NCBI GenBank assembly: GCA_027924645.1
Contig: BSBN01000860.1
Coordinates: forward strand, 1 to 64,000
Reading direction: 5' to 3'
DNA: 64,000 nucleotides
Source of the DNA: Cunninghamia lanceolata
Taxonomy: Eukaryota > Streptophyta > Pinopsida > Cupressales > Cupressaceae
This document shows, in pieces, positions 23,739 through 35,352 of this stretch; the stretch's first letter is position 1, and each line of letters starts with the position of its first letter. The position numbers and the translations under genes were made by a program. A model generated the notes under the pieces. That model was not told where the DNA came from, made no database searches, and saw nothing but the letters and a program-made list of their open reading frames with translations.

Positions 23739-24512
23739 TTCTATGAATTTTAAAATCATCGGCCACCTTTTCCCTTCCCTTTTCTTGGGTTTTAGGCTCA
23801 GGATAGGCATGGTTGGCCGACCTTGAGCCTTGGACCTGTAAGTTTTTTTCTAAGTATAGAACAAGAAGAAACATTGAGTTTACCTATATGGCTGAGGACC
23901 TTTTTTTTCTGAATTTTTTTACAAAATAAAAACCCATTACAGATGACAGTGTCTAGTTTTCAAATATGTAATTTTTTTTGTTATTGGACATGTTCTTCTA
24001 TTTATTATTTAATTTATGAGCAAACTGGTCCAAAAACTTGAAATGACAGGTGTTTGTATTTTTTAATAACTTTTAATTTTTAAATTTTTTAAAAAAATAT
24101 GTCATCAATCTACACATCATTCTTTACACAATGAAAAAAATAAATTTTATTTTTTGATTTTTTTTCTCAAATTATGTTGGCTGTACACGAGGGGTTTTCA
24201 AAAGTAGTAATTAGGCCTAATAAAAAATTAATAAAAAAACTTATTTGGAAAAAAATTATAAAAAAATATCCTCATCAAACTTCACTGTACTACACATTTT
24301 TTTTCAAAAGGATTTTGAAAAATAATTTTATTTAGGTCAAATTATGTTGGTCGTACACGTGCATGGTATGGTTAAAAAAATGACTTTTAAACAATGGTTT
24401 TTAGAAATGCCTGAAAATCAATTTGTATCATCTGGGTATTGAAATAAATTACATATTTTGAAACTAGACTCCGAGCACTACATTTTATATTTAGTGACTT
24501 TTTGGCCAAAAA
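23739..24512. other. Right subterminal region of the transposon with a diverged ~170-bp duplication
   Basis: The phrase CAAATTATGTTGG..GTACACG occurs near 24168 and 24338, with similar flanking sequence (ATC.TCATCAA...CTACACAT). No gene. The 68-codon minus frame at 23668-23874 runs through the palindromic repeats and is not credible. Confidence 0.55.
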
Positions 24513-24538
24513 GTGGAGCCAACTTCTTGCACTGACCC
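24513..24538 (-). repeat. Right terminal inverted repeat of the DNA transposon
   Basis: Reverse complement reads GGGT-4-GCAAGAA-6-TCCAC, the same spaced blocks as at 9800-9825. AGTA follows at 24539-24542. Confidence 0.75.
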
Positions 24539-26449
24539 AGTAGACATGGTTAAAAACTGTTAATAATGGCTTGAGGCCGCAAGTGCCTTCCTTATGCTTT
24601 TAAATGAAACCTTTGTGTTAGTCAACCAACTTTGAGGCCGTCATTCATGCACACTGTGCATGCAAGACCATCGCTTGCCGATGGTAAGGATAAAACTATC
24701 TTCTTTGTCTTGAAGTTTCCCTGTTAAAGATTAAAAGCCCATGAGGGCATTGATATATATGTTATGACTGTTACAAGCCTGTGAGGGCATTGATATATAT
24801 GTTATGATAGTTACAAGTCTGTGAGGTCAATGATATATATGTTATGGTTGTTAAAAGCCCGTGAGGTCGTTATATTATGACTGTTTGAGCCTGCCAAGGC
24901 ATTATTATATAAAGATTGTTTAAAGCCCGTGAGGGCATTGTTTTATGATAACTGTAGAAAGCCCAAGAGGGCGTCGATATATGCACAAAGAATTATGATG
25001 TGTGAGAGCCCGCGAGGGCGTCTACACATGATAACTGTGTTGGGTTGACAGTGGTAAACCTTTGTATGTGCCGAGTGCACTTAACATTCAATTATATCAA
25101 ACTCAAGATTAATATATATAGCAGTCCTTGACTGTATATTAAGGATAGTATGATAATCTTGGTGCATGCTATGCATGCAATGATTAAATGACTCCTCGAT
25201 GAAGTAGGAGGACTTAACATAAGGTAAATGGTATTGTTTCCTTGGTAGAAATAACTGCATGCCATATTTCCTTGGAAAAGTCATTCTTCCTTGTCACTTA
25301 CTTTACTATAAGAGTCAACTCTATGTTATTATGAACTCATGTGTTTAATGCAAAAGAATGCCATCTTCATGTTAATGATAATACTCCTTATACTAAGTGT
25401 AGAGTAACGGGGATCCCATTAGATTCCTTGAGATAGAACCTTTTCAATGGAATCGACTCATTGGATCATTGAAAGTACCCCTCTTGATGATATCAATTGA
25501 GTATAAACCTTGGGATAAGGTAAACAAAGTAAACATCAACTGGGTAAGGTCAAGTGTCGAAAACATGATTAAACTTATATCACTATGAAAGTGCAGGAAT
25601 ATAGTGACGTGGAGTCACAGGTTCCCCGTTGCAATAGCAACAAAACACTAAGGAACATACTCCTAAGATAGGAGTTGAAAGTCCTAGAATTGGACTAAGA
25701 ATGGTTTGAACTTACCTTTTTGTTGAACCTAGAGAGGTCGAACTAAGAATGCTGCAGGATGAGACATCTTCTAAGTTGAGTCGAGGTGGTAGACATACGA
25801 CTATGTTCATTGCGAAACATATATGTGTGTAAATCTTTGGCCAAAGTAATGCATCCATCTCTGCGTGCATTAGTTGGTCCACGGTGCTCCAAATGGCATA
25901 ATCTCTCCAATAGTGTCATACATAGCTAGAGTGGATCTATATTTGTGTGACCGTAAGGCATTATGAAGGACACAACACCAGATACTCAGATGGCAAACTT
26001 AACAGTTCCTTATATCTATACCTTCCATGAAGGGTAGGGCCACTTACAAGTAGGAAGTTGTGTGAGGGACTGCCGGTTTGTGGTTGGAGGAAAAGCACTT
26101 GAATGATGCTCTCCTTCCCAAGCAGAAGATAAGTCGAGGCTTATGAAGATAGATGCCAAAAGTTCTTGATGTAGTGTTTTTCTTTATATGACTTGATAGT
26201 CAATTAATATGTATCATTTTAAGCATAGCTTTGTACATGTATAGTGAAGGTCATACACTAATGTGGTATCAATGGATAATGTAATTCTAAGTTTTGTTAT
26301 ATTATGGAAAAGAATAACATGCTTAATTATTGTGATGATGTTAACTCATTTTTGTTTAACTATGATTCAGTTAATCATGATGTATTCTTACTCTTAGATA
26401 AGATGAATATTTGTGGTTATTTTTGGGTAATATGAAATATCATGTTACA
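24539..26449 (+). repeat. 5' LTR of the chromovirus, second part
   Basis: Resumes with AGTAGACATGGTTAAAA exactly where the 3' LTR continues near 36630 and ends ATGTTACA. It lines up with 36633-36856 and 41233-42878. It holds one ~45-bp repeat unit more than the 3' LTR near 24985-25030. Confidence 0.95.
24735..25040 (+). repeat. Tandem ~40-bp LTR repeats with GCCCGTGAGGGC hairpin cores
   Basis: Eight units, each with a core such as GCCCGTGAGGGC or GCCCAAGAGGGC (GCCC...GGGC can pair) followed by AT-rich sequence like ATTGATATATATGTTATGA and a TGTTA/ACTGT edge. The same array in the 3' LTR is split by the nested LTR element. Its position within the LTR suggests a regulatory or processing role, but no function is shown. 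Confidence 0.85.
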
Positions 26450-26451
26450 TA

Positions 26452-26463
26452 TGGTATCAGAGC
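26452..26463 (+). promoter_or_regulatory. Primer-binding site, initiator Met-tRNA type
   Basis: TGGTATCAGAGC two bases after the 5' LTR end, the standard plant Ty3/gypsy primer site for tRNA-iMet. Confidence 0.95.
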
Positions 26464-26560
26464 TACCAGGTTCAATACATGGACCTATGAGCTCACTACT
26501 TGATGATTGTTTTATTGAACATTAATAGATGCTAATGTTTCCAAGATGTTCTATGCCAGC

Positions 26561-28262
26561 ATGGTAAGAATTAGAACAACACCCAGAAAGAAGGTAACAG
26601 AAAATGGATGTTACCTACATCATCTTAAGACCTTGAGGGAGCGAGCCTCAAGAATGAAATGACTTGAACAAATTGGTTGCTTAGTAGGATCATGGTTGAC
26701 TGATGAGGAGACCTTCGCTGATGCCATTAAATGCATCAAGTAGGAGTTGAGGAAAGTAGTTAGGATTGTTGCTCCTAACTCTAATCATGCATCAACAGAA
26801 CCCTTTGCACCTAAAGCACCGGCCATGAAAAGTAGTCCTAAGGATTTTGATGTAAATAAGGAGACTATGGATGAGTACCTGCGAGTACTTCCACCTCCTA
26901 AGGCTGATGTGATAAATCTCAAGGTTGAGAAATGAACATGGGAAAGTATCCCACTTTGATAATGACTTGCAGTAGCAAGATGTAAACAAATTTTTTTAAT
27001 CTTGAGATGGATTATATGTAATCCATGGAAAACTATAATGTAATTAATTTTTTTTGACAATCTTTCCTCTCTTATTAAAGATTACATGAATGAGAATAGA
27101 TTTATGTTATGAATGGATTCAATAATATGGAAAACTAATCCATGATTAATCTGCAAACTTTAGGAAGAAGTAGATTGCAGCAAGGATCAAATAAGAACCA
27201 AGATGAGAGATAGCCAAGATGAAGGGCAATCTTTAGAGCACTTCAAATCTAAACTTGACTGGATCCTCACTTTGCTTCATGAGACAAGAGTGAGAGTAGG
27301 AACTCTCAAGCAGAAGGTAAGGGGTTGACAAGGACCCAGACAAGATGCCTATTATGGGGGTGATGATGAGGCACGTCATAATAACACCACCCAAAGTGAG
27401 CACGGAGAGAATAACTCCGAGGATAGACAAGAAGAGGATAAAAGAAGCCATATGGCTTTGGAATTATCTCGGGACATGAAAAAGGTTATTCCTCCCAAGT
27501 TTGATGGGTCTATAAGCAGAGATGTTGTAGATGCATGGCTTACGGAGATGGAAAAATATTTTTATAAAAGAAATTACACTGAGATCACTAAAGCGGTATG
27601 GGGAGCATACTAGCTGGTGGGTGAAGCATCCACATGGTAGATGAACAAAAGGATGGAGTTAGGCTTGAGGTCTACAAGTCTAACTTGGGATAGGTTCATG
27701 GATCTTTTTAAGAAAAAGATGGTTACCTTAGTTGTTCTATGATCAAAAGCTTATAGATTTCTAGAATCTAAGACAAGGAGATCTAACTATGAATGAATAC
27801 TAGGAAAAGTTCACTCGCCTACTTAAGTATGTGCCGCAATACTAATAGGATGAGAGATTTCACATTTGAAAGTTTATAATGGGATAAAACAACCATATTG
27901 GGGGTGAGGTCGACATGCATGGTCCCACTTCAATGGACCATGTCTATGAGAAGGCCATCAAATAGGAACAAAAAATGAAAGCTATGTCTGCTTACAGAGA
28001 AAGGAACTGAAAGAGGTATAATTCATCCCAATCATCTCAATCCTCTAAGAAAAAGGCAAAAAAGTAGGATTTTACTGAGACAAATGATAAAGGAGCCAAG
28101 CATAAGCAAACTGAGTCCAAGGGGGAGAAGAAGGGAAATAACTACTCCAAGAAAAATGGAGACAATTCTGGGAAACCGTAGGAGAGGCGAGGACCTGTGG
28201 GAGGGTGCTACACATGTGGCAGAGATCATTACACCAACCAGTGACCTAACAAGATGTAGGGA
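26561..28262 (+). pseudogene. gag of the chromovirus, broken
   Basis: An ATG at 26561 opens MVRIRTTPRKKV, soon interrupted by stops at about 26660 and 26742. From about 27475 the capsid-like part reads VIPPKFDG, AWLTEMEKYF and TWDRFMDLFKKKMV, the usual retrotransposon gag signature, with several stops. The nucleocapsid knuckle is at 28206-28244: CYTCGRDHYTNQ in a C-x2-C-x3-H-x4-C spacing. The final Cys codon has become TGA. Gag would form the virus-like particle and bind element RNA; this copy cannot be translated through. Confidence 0.85.
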
Positions 28263-28312
28263 GCACAACCACGAGGAAACCCTCTACCCTCTTAGCAAGC
28301 AGCGTTCCAACA

Positions 28313-28790
28313 ATGCATCCATGCGGCCTTGACAATAGGCAGGCCGAATACCAAATTACTCCCATTGAAACTACATGTAATTTATCTGGTCTCCCAATTT
28401 CAGTTTTGATTGATACTGGTGCTACAAAATGCTTTGTTTCCCATAAAATTTTAAGCAAAATTTCTATAAAAGCTGGATATATGGTAAACACATGGTCAAT
28501 AAAATATGCAAATCAGACCAAGGCTTAGGTAGAGCAATGCCTGTTTGAGGCTAGGGTTGAACTTCCAAGTTTCTCCATTGAAGTAAACCTTTATGTAGCC
28601 CCACTAGGCTCATATGATGTTATCCTTGAAATAAATTGGTTATGGAGACATCGAGCCAAAGTGGACTATTATGCCAAAACAATAGAATGTCTTGATGACT
28701 TAGGAAATAAAGTCTTTCTACAAGGGAATCCTAGGGAAGTCAAACTAAGACAAATTTTTACCCTACAACTGAAAACAGCTCAAAGAAAAA
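28313..28790 (+). pseudogene. Aspartic protease region of pol
   Basis: The frame holds VLIDTGATKCFVS, with the catalytic DTG at 28412-28420. After a TAG near 28527 it continues with VAPLGSYDVILEINWL, the family's second conserved strand. The protease would cut the Gag-Pol polyprotein. It is broken by the stop and a frameshift before the reverse transcriptase. Confidence 0.85.
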
Positions 28791-28791
28791 G

Positions 28792-30440
28792 ATGCCATCT
28801 TTTGCTATCAAGATGGAAAAACTAAATGGGTTTAAGGAAACTAGTTTCCAAGATGATTTAATGTTCTATGAAACTCAAAAACTCAATGAAGTTGGTAAGG
28901 AGGAGTCCATAGATCAGGAGAGATCAGATATGGATAGGTATCCTTTTCTTAGAGATTTTGAGGATGTATTTTTGGATGAGCTACTAGGATTACCTCCTAA
29001 AAGAGCCTTTGATTTCTTTATCGATATTATTCTAGGGTTAGAACCTATATCTAAGGCCCCCTACAAAATGACCACTACAGAGTTAATGGAGCTAAAGGCT
29101 CAATTATAGGAATTGTTAGATAAAGGGTTGATTAGACCCAATGTGTCACCCTGGGGAGCACATTCATATTTGTGAAAAAGAAAGATGGTACCTTGTGGTT
29201 ATGCATAGATTACCTCATGTTAAATAAAGAAACAATTAAAAATAAATACCCATTGCCCCACATTGATGATCTTTTTGATCAAATGAGAGGAGCCACTGTG
29301 TTTTCCAAGATCGATCTTCGGTTTGGGTATCATTAATTAAGGTTGAAGGATGAGGACATCCATAAAACAACCTTCAGAACAAGGTATGGGCACTATGAGT
29401 TCACTATCCTACCGTTTGGATTAACGAACACACCTGCGACGTTTATGAACCTAATGAACAGTGTGTTCAAGGATTGTTTGGACAAGTTTGTCCTAGTTTT
29501 TCTTGATGGCATTCTAATCTACTCTAAGAATGAGGAAGAGCACCTTCAACATCCAAGGATTGTTCTTCAGAGGTTGAGAGAGCATAAACTATATGGAAAG
29601 CTCTCTAAGTGCACATTCTTTCAAAGGGAAGTATAGTATTTGGGCCACATAATTTCAGCTAAGGGAATAGCTTTGGACCCAGCTAAGATTAAGGCTATTT
29701 TGGAATGGCCAGTGCCAAGGAATGTACATGAGGTCCAAAGTTTCATGGGCCTTGCAGGTTACTATAAGAAATTTGTGAAAAACTTTTCAAAAATTGCATA
29801 CCCTATAACTTCCTTGCAGAGAAAAAGCAAGAGATTTGAGTGGTCAGATAAGTGCTAGGAGGCCTTTGACCAATTGAAGGAAAAATTGACTTCAACACCA
29901 ATTTTGAATGTACCTGACCCAGAAGGTCAATTTGTAGTCATTATTGATGCCTCAGGGGAAGGCTTAGGTGGTGTACTAGTCTAGGATGGACAAGTCATTG
30001 CATATGGATCTTGAAAATTGAAAACTTATGAGAAAAATTATGCCCCCCATGATTTGGAACTGGCAGAAGTCATTCATGCACTACAAATGTGGAGACACTA
30101 CTTGCTTGGAAAACCTTTTGAGCTGAAAACATACCATCCCTAGGCCTAGATATCTATTCACTCAACCACATCTAAACACTCATCAAATGAGATGGTTGGA
30201 GTTTATCTTAGATTACGAAATCTTTGAGATTAAATATATCCAAGGAAAAGAAAATCGGGTGGCAGATGCCTTGAGTAGGAGAAGACATATCTCCTCAATG
30301 ATCTCCATACATTTTGATTTTAGGAATCAGGTACTACAGAAGTCTAAGGGAGCTGCGTTTTACGAGCAGGTAAAATAGGTCCTTGTGGAGAATCCCTAGA
30401 ATCCAAGATATGATGGATTTAACCTTTAACTAGATGGGTT
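28792..30440 (+). pseudogene. Reverse transcriptase and RNase H of the chromovirus, inactive
   Basis: The RT frame runs through [50 protein letters not shown] and [13 protein letters not shown]. The last is the YxDD box, with the second Asp now Gly (GGC at 29508-29510). The region up to [14 protein letters not shown] (29640-29858) follows. RNase H starts at about 29940 ([14 protein letters not shown]), with its Glu in HDLELAEVIHAL. The next Asp is replaced by Tyr (TAC, 30132-30134), and KENRVADALSR holds the last Asp. At least six in-frame stops occur. Lost catalytic residues in both RT and RNase H mean this copy cannot copy its RNA. Confidence 0.95.
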
Positions 30441-30680
30441 ATTAATGCCAAGAGGCATTCTACAATGGCAGCAAGGGGTGTAGTGTAATGGCGTGAGTGT
30501 GTTAAAAAAACACTTACCTTTTACTTTAAAATTGACGATCATTTACATGTCAAATTATTAATTAATGCCAAGAGGCATTTTACAATGGTAGCAAAGGGGT
30601 GGAGTGTAATGGCGTGTGTGTTAACAAAAACTTATCTTTTACCTTAAATTTGATAGCTATTTACATGTCAAAATAATAAT
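30441..30680. repeat. 120-bp tandem duplication
   Basis: ATTAATGCCAAGAGGCATT begins at 30441 and again at 30561; both copies continue TACAATGG.AGCAA, TGTAATGGCGTG and ATTTACATGTCAAA.TA. The opening AATGCC...GGCATT is itself a small inverted repeat. Confidence 0.9.
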
Positions 30681-31529
30681 ATTTAATAAATACCATAATT
30701 TAAATTCAAAATAAGTCACTTCCAATTAAATGAAAGGAAAGGGTGTGTAATTTTATTTGGGTAGTGTTAGAAATAATTTATTATAAAAAGTTAAAATGTC
30801 CAAGTGTAAAGTTAGAAAGAAAATATTTGATTTGTTAATTTCACATATTTTTAGAAGCTAAATATATGGCAATTTTACCTCCATGTTGAAGCTTTTTGGC
30901 ATAGTTGAGGTCAAGTTAATTGTTAGTCAATATGGTATAATTAGCTACTAGAGCACAAAGATGGAAAATCCGGGTAACAAGGCTATGTCATGGCTTTTAA
31001 TGAATGTCACTAAAGCATATAAATATGTTTAAGTAATTTTATAATAACCAAAAATTTATAAAATAATGTAAATCAAATAAAAATAAAAGCCAAACTTATG
31101 AATCAAGCTTAACAAAAGAGAGTGTGATTTATCAATATGTAAAAAAGATTAGTTAGGGTAAAAAGAAAAAAAAATTAAAAAAGTCATATCTTTTAGATAG
31201 AATTAATTTTGAAAATTAAAAAGGAAAAAAATTGAAGTTTAATAATAAATTAAAAATAATAATAAAATGAAGTTATTAATACTTAATTGAAACTCCATTG
31301 GTTGTGATATTTACAAAATACATTAATGTGAGGGGAACAACATGTTTTTTCATCTTAATCAAGGTCAGTACATAAATAAAATTGAAATTTATCATGTGGA
31401 AAGAAATTATTGGATGGAATAAATGCAGTGATCTTAGTTCCTTCCTTTCTACTCCCGGATCCTTGCCTTTAGATGAGGCATAAAAAACATAGCAAAAAGA
31501 AATGTAATTCTAAAGGGAAATTAGCATGT

Positions 31530-31760
31530 GAATAAATAAAATTATTTCACTATATGTTGCGTGATAAAATATTATAAATAAAATTATTTCACTATATGCT
31601 AGATGATGAAATATTGTGCATTATCAAAATTGAGTAAAAAATGAGAAACAAAGCAGTTTATTATAAATAAAATTATTTCACTATATGCTGGATGATGAAA
31701 TATTGTGCATTATCAAAATTGAGAAAAAAATGAGAAAGACAACAATTTATTGGTGAGGTT
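31530..31760. repeat. Short tandem repeat with ATAAATAAAATTATTTCACTATATG
   Basis: The opening phrase ATAAAATTATTTCACTATA recurs near 31532, 31574 and 31662. The last two units also share GATGATGAAATATTGTGCA and TTATCAAAATTGAG. Confidence 0.85.
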
Positions 31761-32669
31761 GTTCTGTTTTAACATTATCTATTATCTATTTTTGATATAA
31801 AATATTCTTTAATATAATTTTTAATTTTATTTCTAAAATATTTAGAGAAATAATATAATAAAGAGAAGAATTTATTTTAAATATTTGAAATCTACTTAAA
31901 AATAAAATTATTTGTTTAACATTAAAAAAATATTGTGTTTAAAAACCAAATTCTCGGCAATAATTTAGCCACTTAGAATTTAATTAAACAAGTTAACATT
32001 TCTAGACTTCTCTCTCAATTGTATTTTTCTCTTAAATATTAGTGTGTTTGTTTTAGTCAAAATAGTATTTCCCCAAAATCCATCCTTAAGTGCAAGATAA
32101 TTGATTTTCCTAATATTTTTTGTTAAAATTTTCTCATGTAGACTTAGGAAAAATAAAAATTTAAAATTTGCTCACCATGAAAAATAATACTCTATTTTGA
32201 TTGGTTTACTCTAGATAGATTAATCACTAGATAAAAAACTCATTTACTGAGAAGGTAGGTACTAATAACTTCAAATTGATATCTTTCGGCATTCTTTTAG
32301 ATAGATTTATTTAAGATATCTATACTAGTTAATCTATAAAGTGATGTAGAGGCACTTGGATAGGAGGAGAATAGAACCAATTGACAAGGTTTACACACAC
32401 CAAAAAGCCCAAATTTGAAGATCAGTTTACAAAAGTGGGAACAACAGTTAGGGGCTTTGAATTATTCATGGAAAAGGTGATTTTAGATGTTGTGGGACCC
32501 ATTCCACTCATTGGCAAAGGCAGACCAAACTTAGAATTAACACTTCCTTCACAAACCCAAGAAATGGCTTGTAGCCCTAAAAAAGGAGAACAATCCTAAT
32601 AACTTTTGATACAGATATTAAAACATAGAACTTAGACAATCAATAGATACCCATTTGGACTCCCTATCA

Positions 32670-33260
32670 TATATCCAAGAATGGGTATTGGTTGTTTTGG
32701 ACGGAATACCCCAACCTATAACTCCTCTCAATGACCAAGAGCCCCAATTAGGCCTAAAATACAAAGAGACCCCCTTAAATTTCATGCACAAAAGTCAACC
32801 AATGGTTTGAACATTTAGAACAAATGCTAAAACTATGGATTTTGTGGGTTTTGTCCTCCTACAATCTGCTGTTCCCAAAAATACCTCTATGGTTCCTCCA
32901 ATTGGCTTAATACATGGTCATATTAAGCCTCTTCTAACAAAACTTGCAAACACCAACTCTCCCTCTCCTGCAAACATCCCAAACACCTAAAATGCAATTG
33001 AACACACCCATCCCACTAGTCTTATGGCCTTGAAAGACAGTGGGATGGTTATTCTTCCATCGTTTGAAACAAACCCTTGTTTAGGTTTTAGTAAGACTGT
33101 TTTGAAGGAAAACCTTATAACTCCCTATAATGCAACTTTCAAGACACCAAAACCACTTCAAATGATAGACAACTCCTTCATTCACCAAGTCAAATCATGA
33201 AAAAATGCAAATAGTATGGTACCTGAAGGTTGTATGGCCTATAGCAGCGATTTCTTCAGG
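32670..33260 (+). pseudogene. Decayed open reading stretch, unrecognised
   Basis: One + frame starting at SYIQEWVLVVLDGIP stays open for about 195 codons apart from three stops (near 32807, 32989 and 33199). Its composition is protein-like (Pro, Thr, Lys, mixed hydrophobics) rather than repeat-derived. No family was recognised. It could be a leftover of whatever brought in the surrounding segment. Confidence 0.3.
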
Positions 33261-33916
33261 AAAACATAATTCTGTTAGTGAGCAGTCCCATAGATATGGT
33301 TACAAAAACCTCCTTAGTGAATGTCAAGACACAAAATAGGAATTGTTTGCAAGTTAATCCTTCAATCTACTCATCCCACACATTTGGGGCCCATGACTAT
33401 TCCGTACAGGTGAATAGTACAGTTTGATTCTTCAGAAAATACAGAAAAAACAACAAAACAACAAAGAATTGATGTTTTTATTGCATAGAAACTTCTTCAC
33501 TTCATACATTCATATTGTTAAAGGGTATATAGACTTGTATACACCTTGACAACCTCATTGAAGATAGTTTTGGTTGATCATGGAAACCATAACTACTTCA
33601 AACTTCCTTGAACTGTCTTGTGCAGTTTGAAACTTCAACTAATTACTAGTTTGTTTGCATAGGCATCGGTGTTTATGAATCTTCAAACACCTCTACAATG
33701 TAATTAGGCCTTGAATTAGGCACTAGACTCTTTGACTCTGTCCTAGATGCCTGAATAAGGCTTACAATATGAGGTTTTACATGACTGCCCCTTATGGCTT
33801 TATGACTACCTCCTATAAGACAACAATATGAGGATATTTGGACATAGTCCTTTTTACAAGCATGAATGGTCTTCTAGGACCTTATTGGAGCAAGACAACA
33901 TGAACCACAAACATAA

Positions 33917-34790
33917 ATGATCTCCTTAGTGCTCTTGCACCATAAAGGAAGGATGTATGTACCTAACTTTGTGGAGTTAAGGAATATGGTGTGGAAGGAG
34001 GTTCATTTTGCACCATATTTAGGACATCCTGGAATAACAAAGTTACTTGCCAATATGAAACCCTTATATTTCTGGAAAGGAATGAAGAAGGATTCTACAA
34101 GTTTTGTAGCTACTTGTATAGAATTCCAAAGGGTGAAGGCAGAACACCATCACCTGGCAGGACTCTTATACCCTCATGAAATTCCTGAGTGGAAATGACA
34201 AATCATAAGCATGGACTTTGTGCAAGGACTTCCTATGTCAATGAACATGCACAATGCTATTCTAGTTGTGGCAGATAGACTCACCAAAGCCACTCATTTT
34301 ATACCTAGGAACTTGACGGATGGGGCTCTCGTCATAGCTCATAAATTTGTTCAAGAGATTTTCAGATTGCATGGCATTCCTGAGAAGATTATCTTAGCTA
34401 GGGATGCATGAATGACATCGAGGTTTTGGCAAACCTTATTCTCATCACATGGAACATAGTTGAACATAAGCTTTGCTTATCATTTTGAGATGGATGGTCA
34501 AACTAAACAGGTAAACCAAGTGTTGGAGGATTTATTAAGGATGTATTGCATGGACTAGCAATACAAATGGGAAGATTATCTTCCTCTGGTGGAATTTTCC
34601 TATAATAATTCCTATCATTCTGCTATTAAGATGGCTCCATTTGAAGCATTATATGGAAGAAAGTGCCAAACCCCTATAAGATGGGACAAGCTAGAAGATA
34701 GGGTTAGCCTTGGTTCAGAAATGCTGTTAGAAATGGAAGAGCAAGTCCATTTGATTAAGAAAAGGCTAGCGGAAGCTAATGATAGGTAGA
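33917..34790 (+). pseudogene. Integrase of the chromovirus, catalytically dead
   Basis: Begins HKGRMYVPNFVELR, then the zinc-binding region: H in VHFAPYLGH and the Cys pair region CIEFQRVKAEH, where the second Cys of CxxC is now Phe. The catalytic core keeps the first Asp (MDFVQGLP, 34214-34216). The second Asp, normally in SDRD, is Ala (GCT, 34397-34399), and a TGA follows at 34409. The Glu normally in QTER is Lys (AAA, 34505-34507). Two of three DDE residues are therefore lost. Homologous integrases insert the cDNA; this one could not. Confidence 0.9.
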
Positions 34791-34798
34791 AGAGTTAT

Positions 34799-35254
34799 GT
34801 GGATGCTAAGTGCATCAAAAGGCATTTCTTAGTGGGAGAAAAAGTCCTTTTAAGAGTAAGACCTCAAAAGAGTTCCATTAAATTTGAGAAGACATCCAAA
34901 CTAGCTCCTCGATACATGGGTCCCTTCGAAGTTCTTGAAGAGGTCAACCAAGTCGCATACAGAATCACTCTACCGCCAACCCTTGCCATGATGCATAATG
35001 TTTTTCATGTTTCCTATTTGAAAAAGTTTAATGCAGGAGATAATCAAATTCCTATTCTTGATTTGAATGCTATATAGGTGAAGGACCCAGGGGTGGTGGT
35101 GATCGAGCCCATCAAGGTGCTTGAAATGCGTAAGCTACGCTTACATAACAAAGAGATAACACAATGTAAGGTCCAGTGGGACTGATATGCAGAGGAAGAT
35201 GCCACCTGGGAAAACTACGAGGATATGCATGCAAGATTTCAGCATCTCTTTTGA
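34799..35254 (+). pseudogene. Integrase C-terminus and chromodomain
   Basis: GEKVLLRVRPQ, KLAPRYMGPFEVLEEV and PPTLAMMHNVFHVSYLKK are the usual GPY/F-type integrase tail. After a TAG at 35075-35077 the frame continues VLEMRKLRLHNKEITQCKVQW, then ATWENYEDMHARFQHLF and TGA at 35252-35254. That is a chromodomain-like end that in chromoviruses helps guide integration into heterochromatin. Two internal stops (35075 and in KVQWD) break it. Confidence 0.85.
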
Positions 35255-35336
35255 AAAACTTTTTATTATTCTCTCAAAACATTTTCTTATTATGTTGGTT
35301 AACTCTGAAGACATTTAATCATCGAGGATGATGATT

Positions 35337-35352
35337 CATATGGGGGGAGATA
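35337..35352 (+). promoter_or_regulatory. Polypurine tract before the 3' LTR
   Basis: ATATGGGGGGAGATA immediately before the LTR start TGTTACA at 35353; this is where plus-strand DNA synthesis would be primed. Confidence 0.9.

Larger units (their letters stand above)
9800..24538. mobile_element. 14.7-kb DNA transposon inserted in the 5' LTR, superfamily not assigned
   Basis: Alignment with the intact 3' LTR junction shows that this whole block is extra. It begins GGGTAAAAGCAAGAA and ends with the complement of GGGTCAGTGCAAGAA. AGTA flanks it on both sides. Inside are 18-bp GGGTACCC repeats near each end (9869-9987 and 23626-23738), a telomere-like minisatellite, a 39-bp-arm hairpin, copia debris, an unrecognised multi-exon gene on +, arrays of tandem repeats, and a decayed transposase on -. 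The transposase type and 4-bp duplication would suit a Sola-like element, but I cannot confirm the family. Some inner parts (the copia remnants, perhaps the tandem arrays) may be later additions. Confidence 0.85.
30441..33905. mobile_element. Unclassified segment splitting pol between RNase H and integrase
   Basis: In related elements the frame passes directly from the LDGLL segment (ending about 30440) to HKGRMYVPN (33950). Here about 3.5 kb of AT-rich sequence lies between, so an insertion is inferred. TTA occurs at both inferred edges (30440 and 33922), but I see no convincing terminal repeats. It contains a 120-bp tandem duplication at its left edge, a 42/89-bp repeat near 31532-31760, and a decayed open stretch at 32670-33260. 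Confidence 0.6.

Noticed and set aside
28084..28332. Several overlapping frames on both strands around 28030-28530
   Set aside because: They are shadows of the gag knuckle and protease frames.
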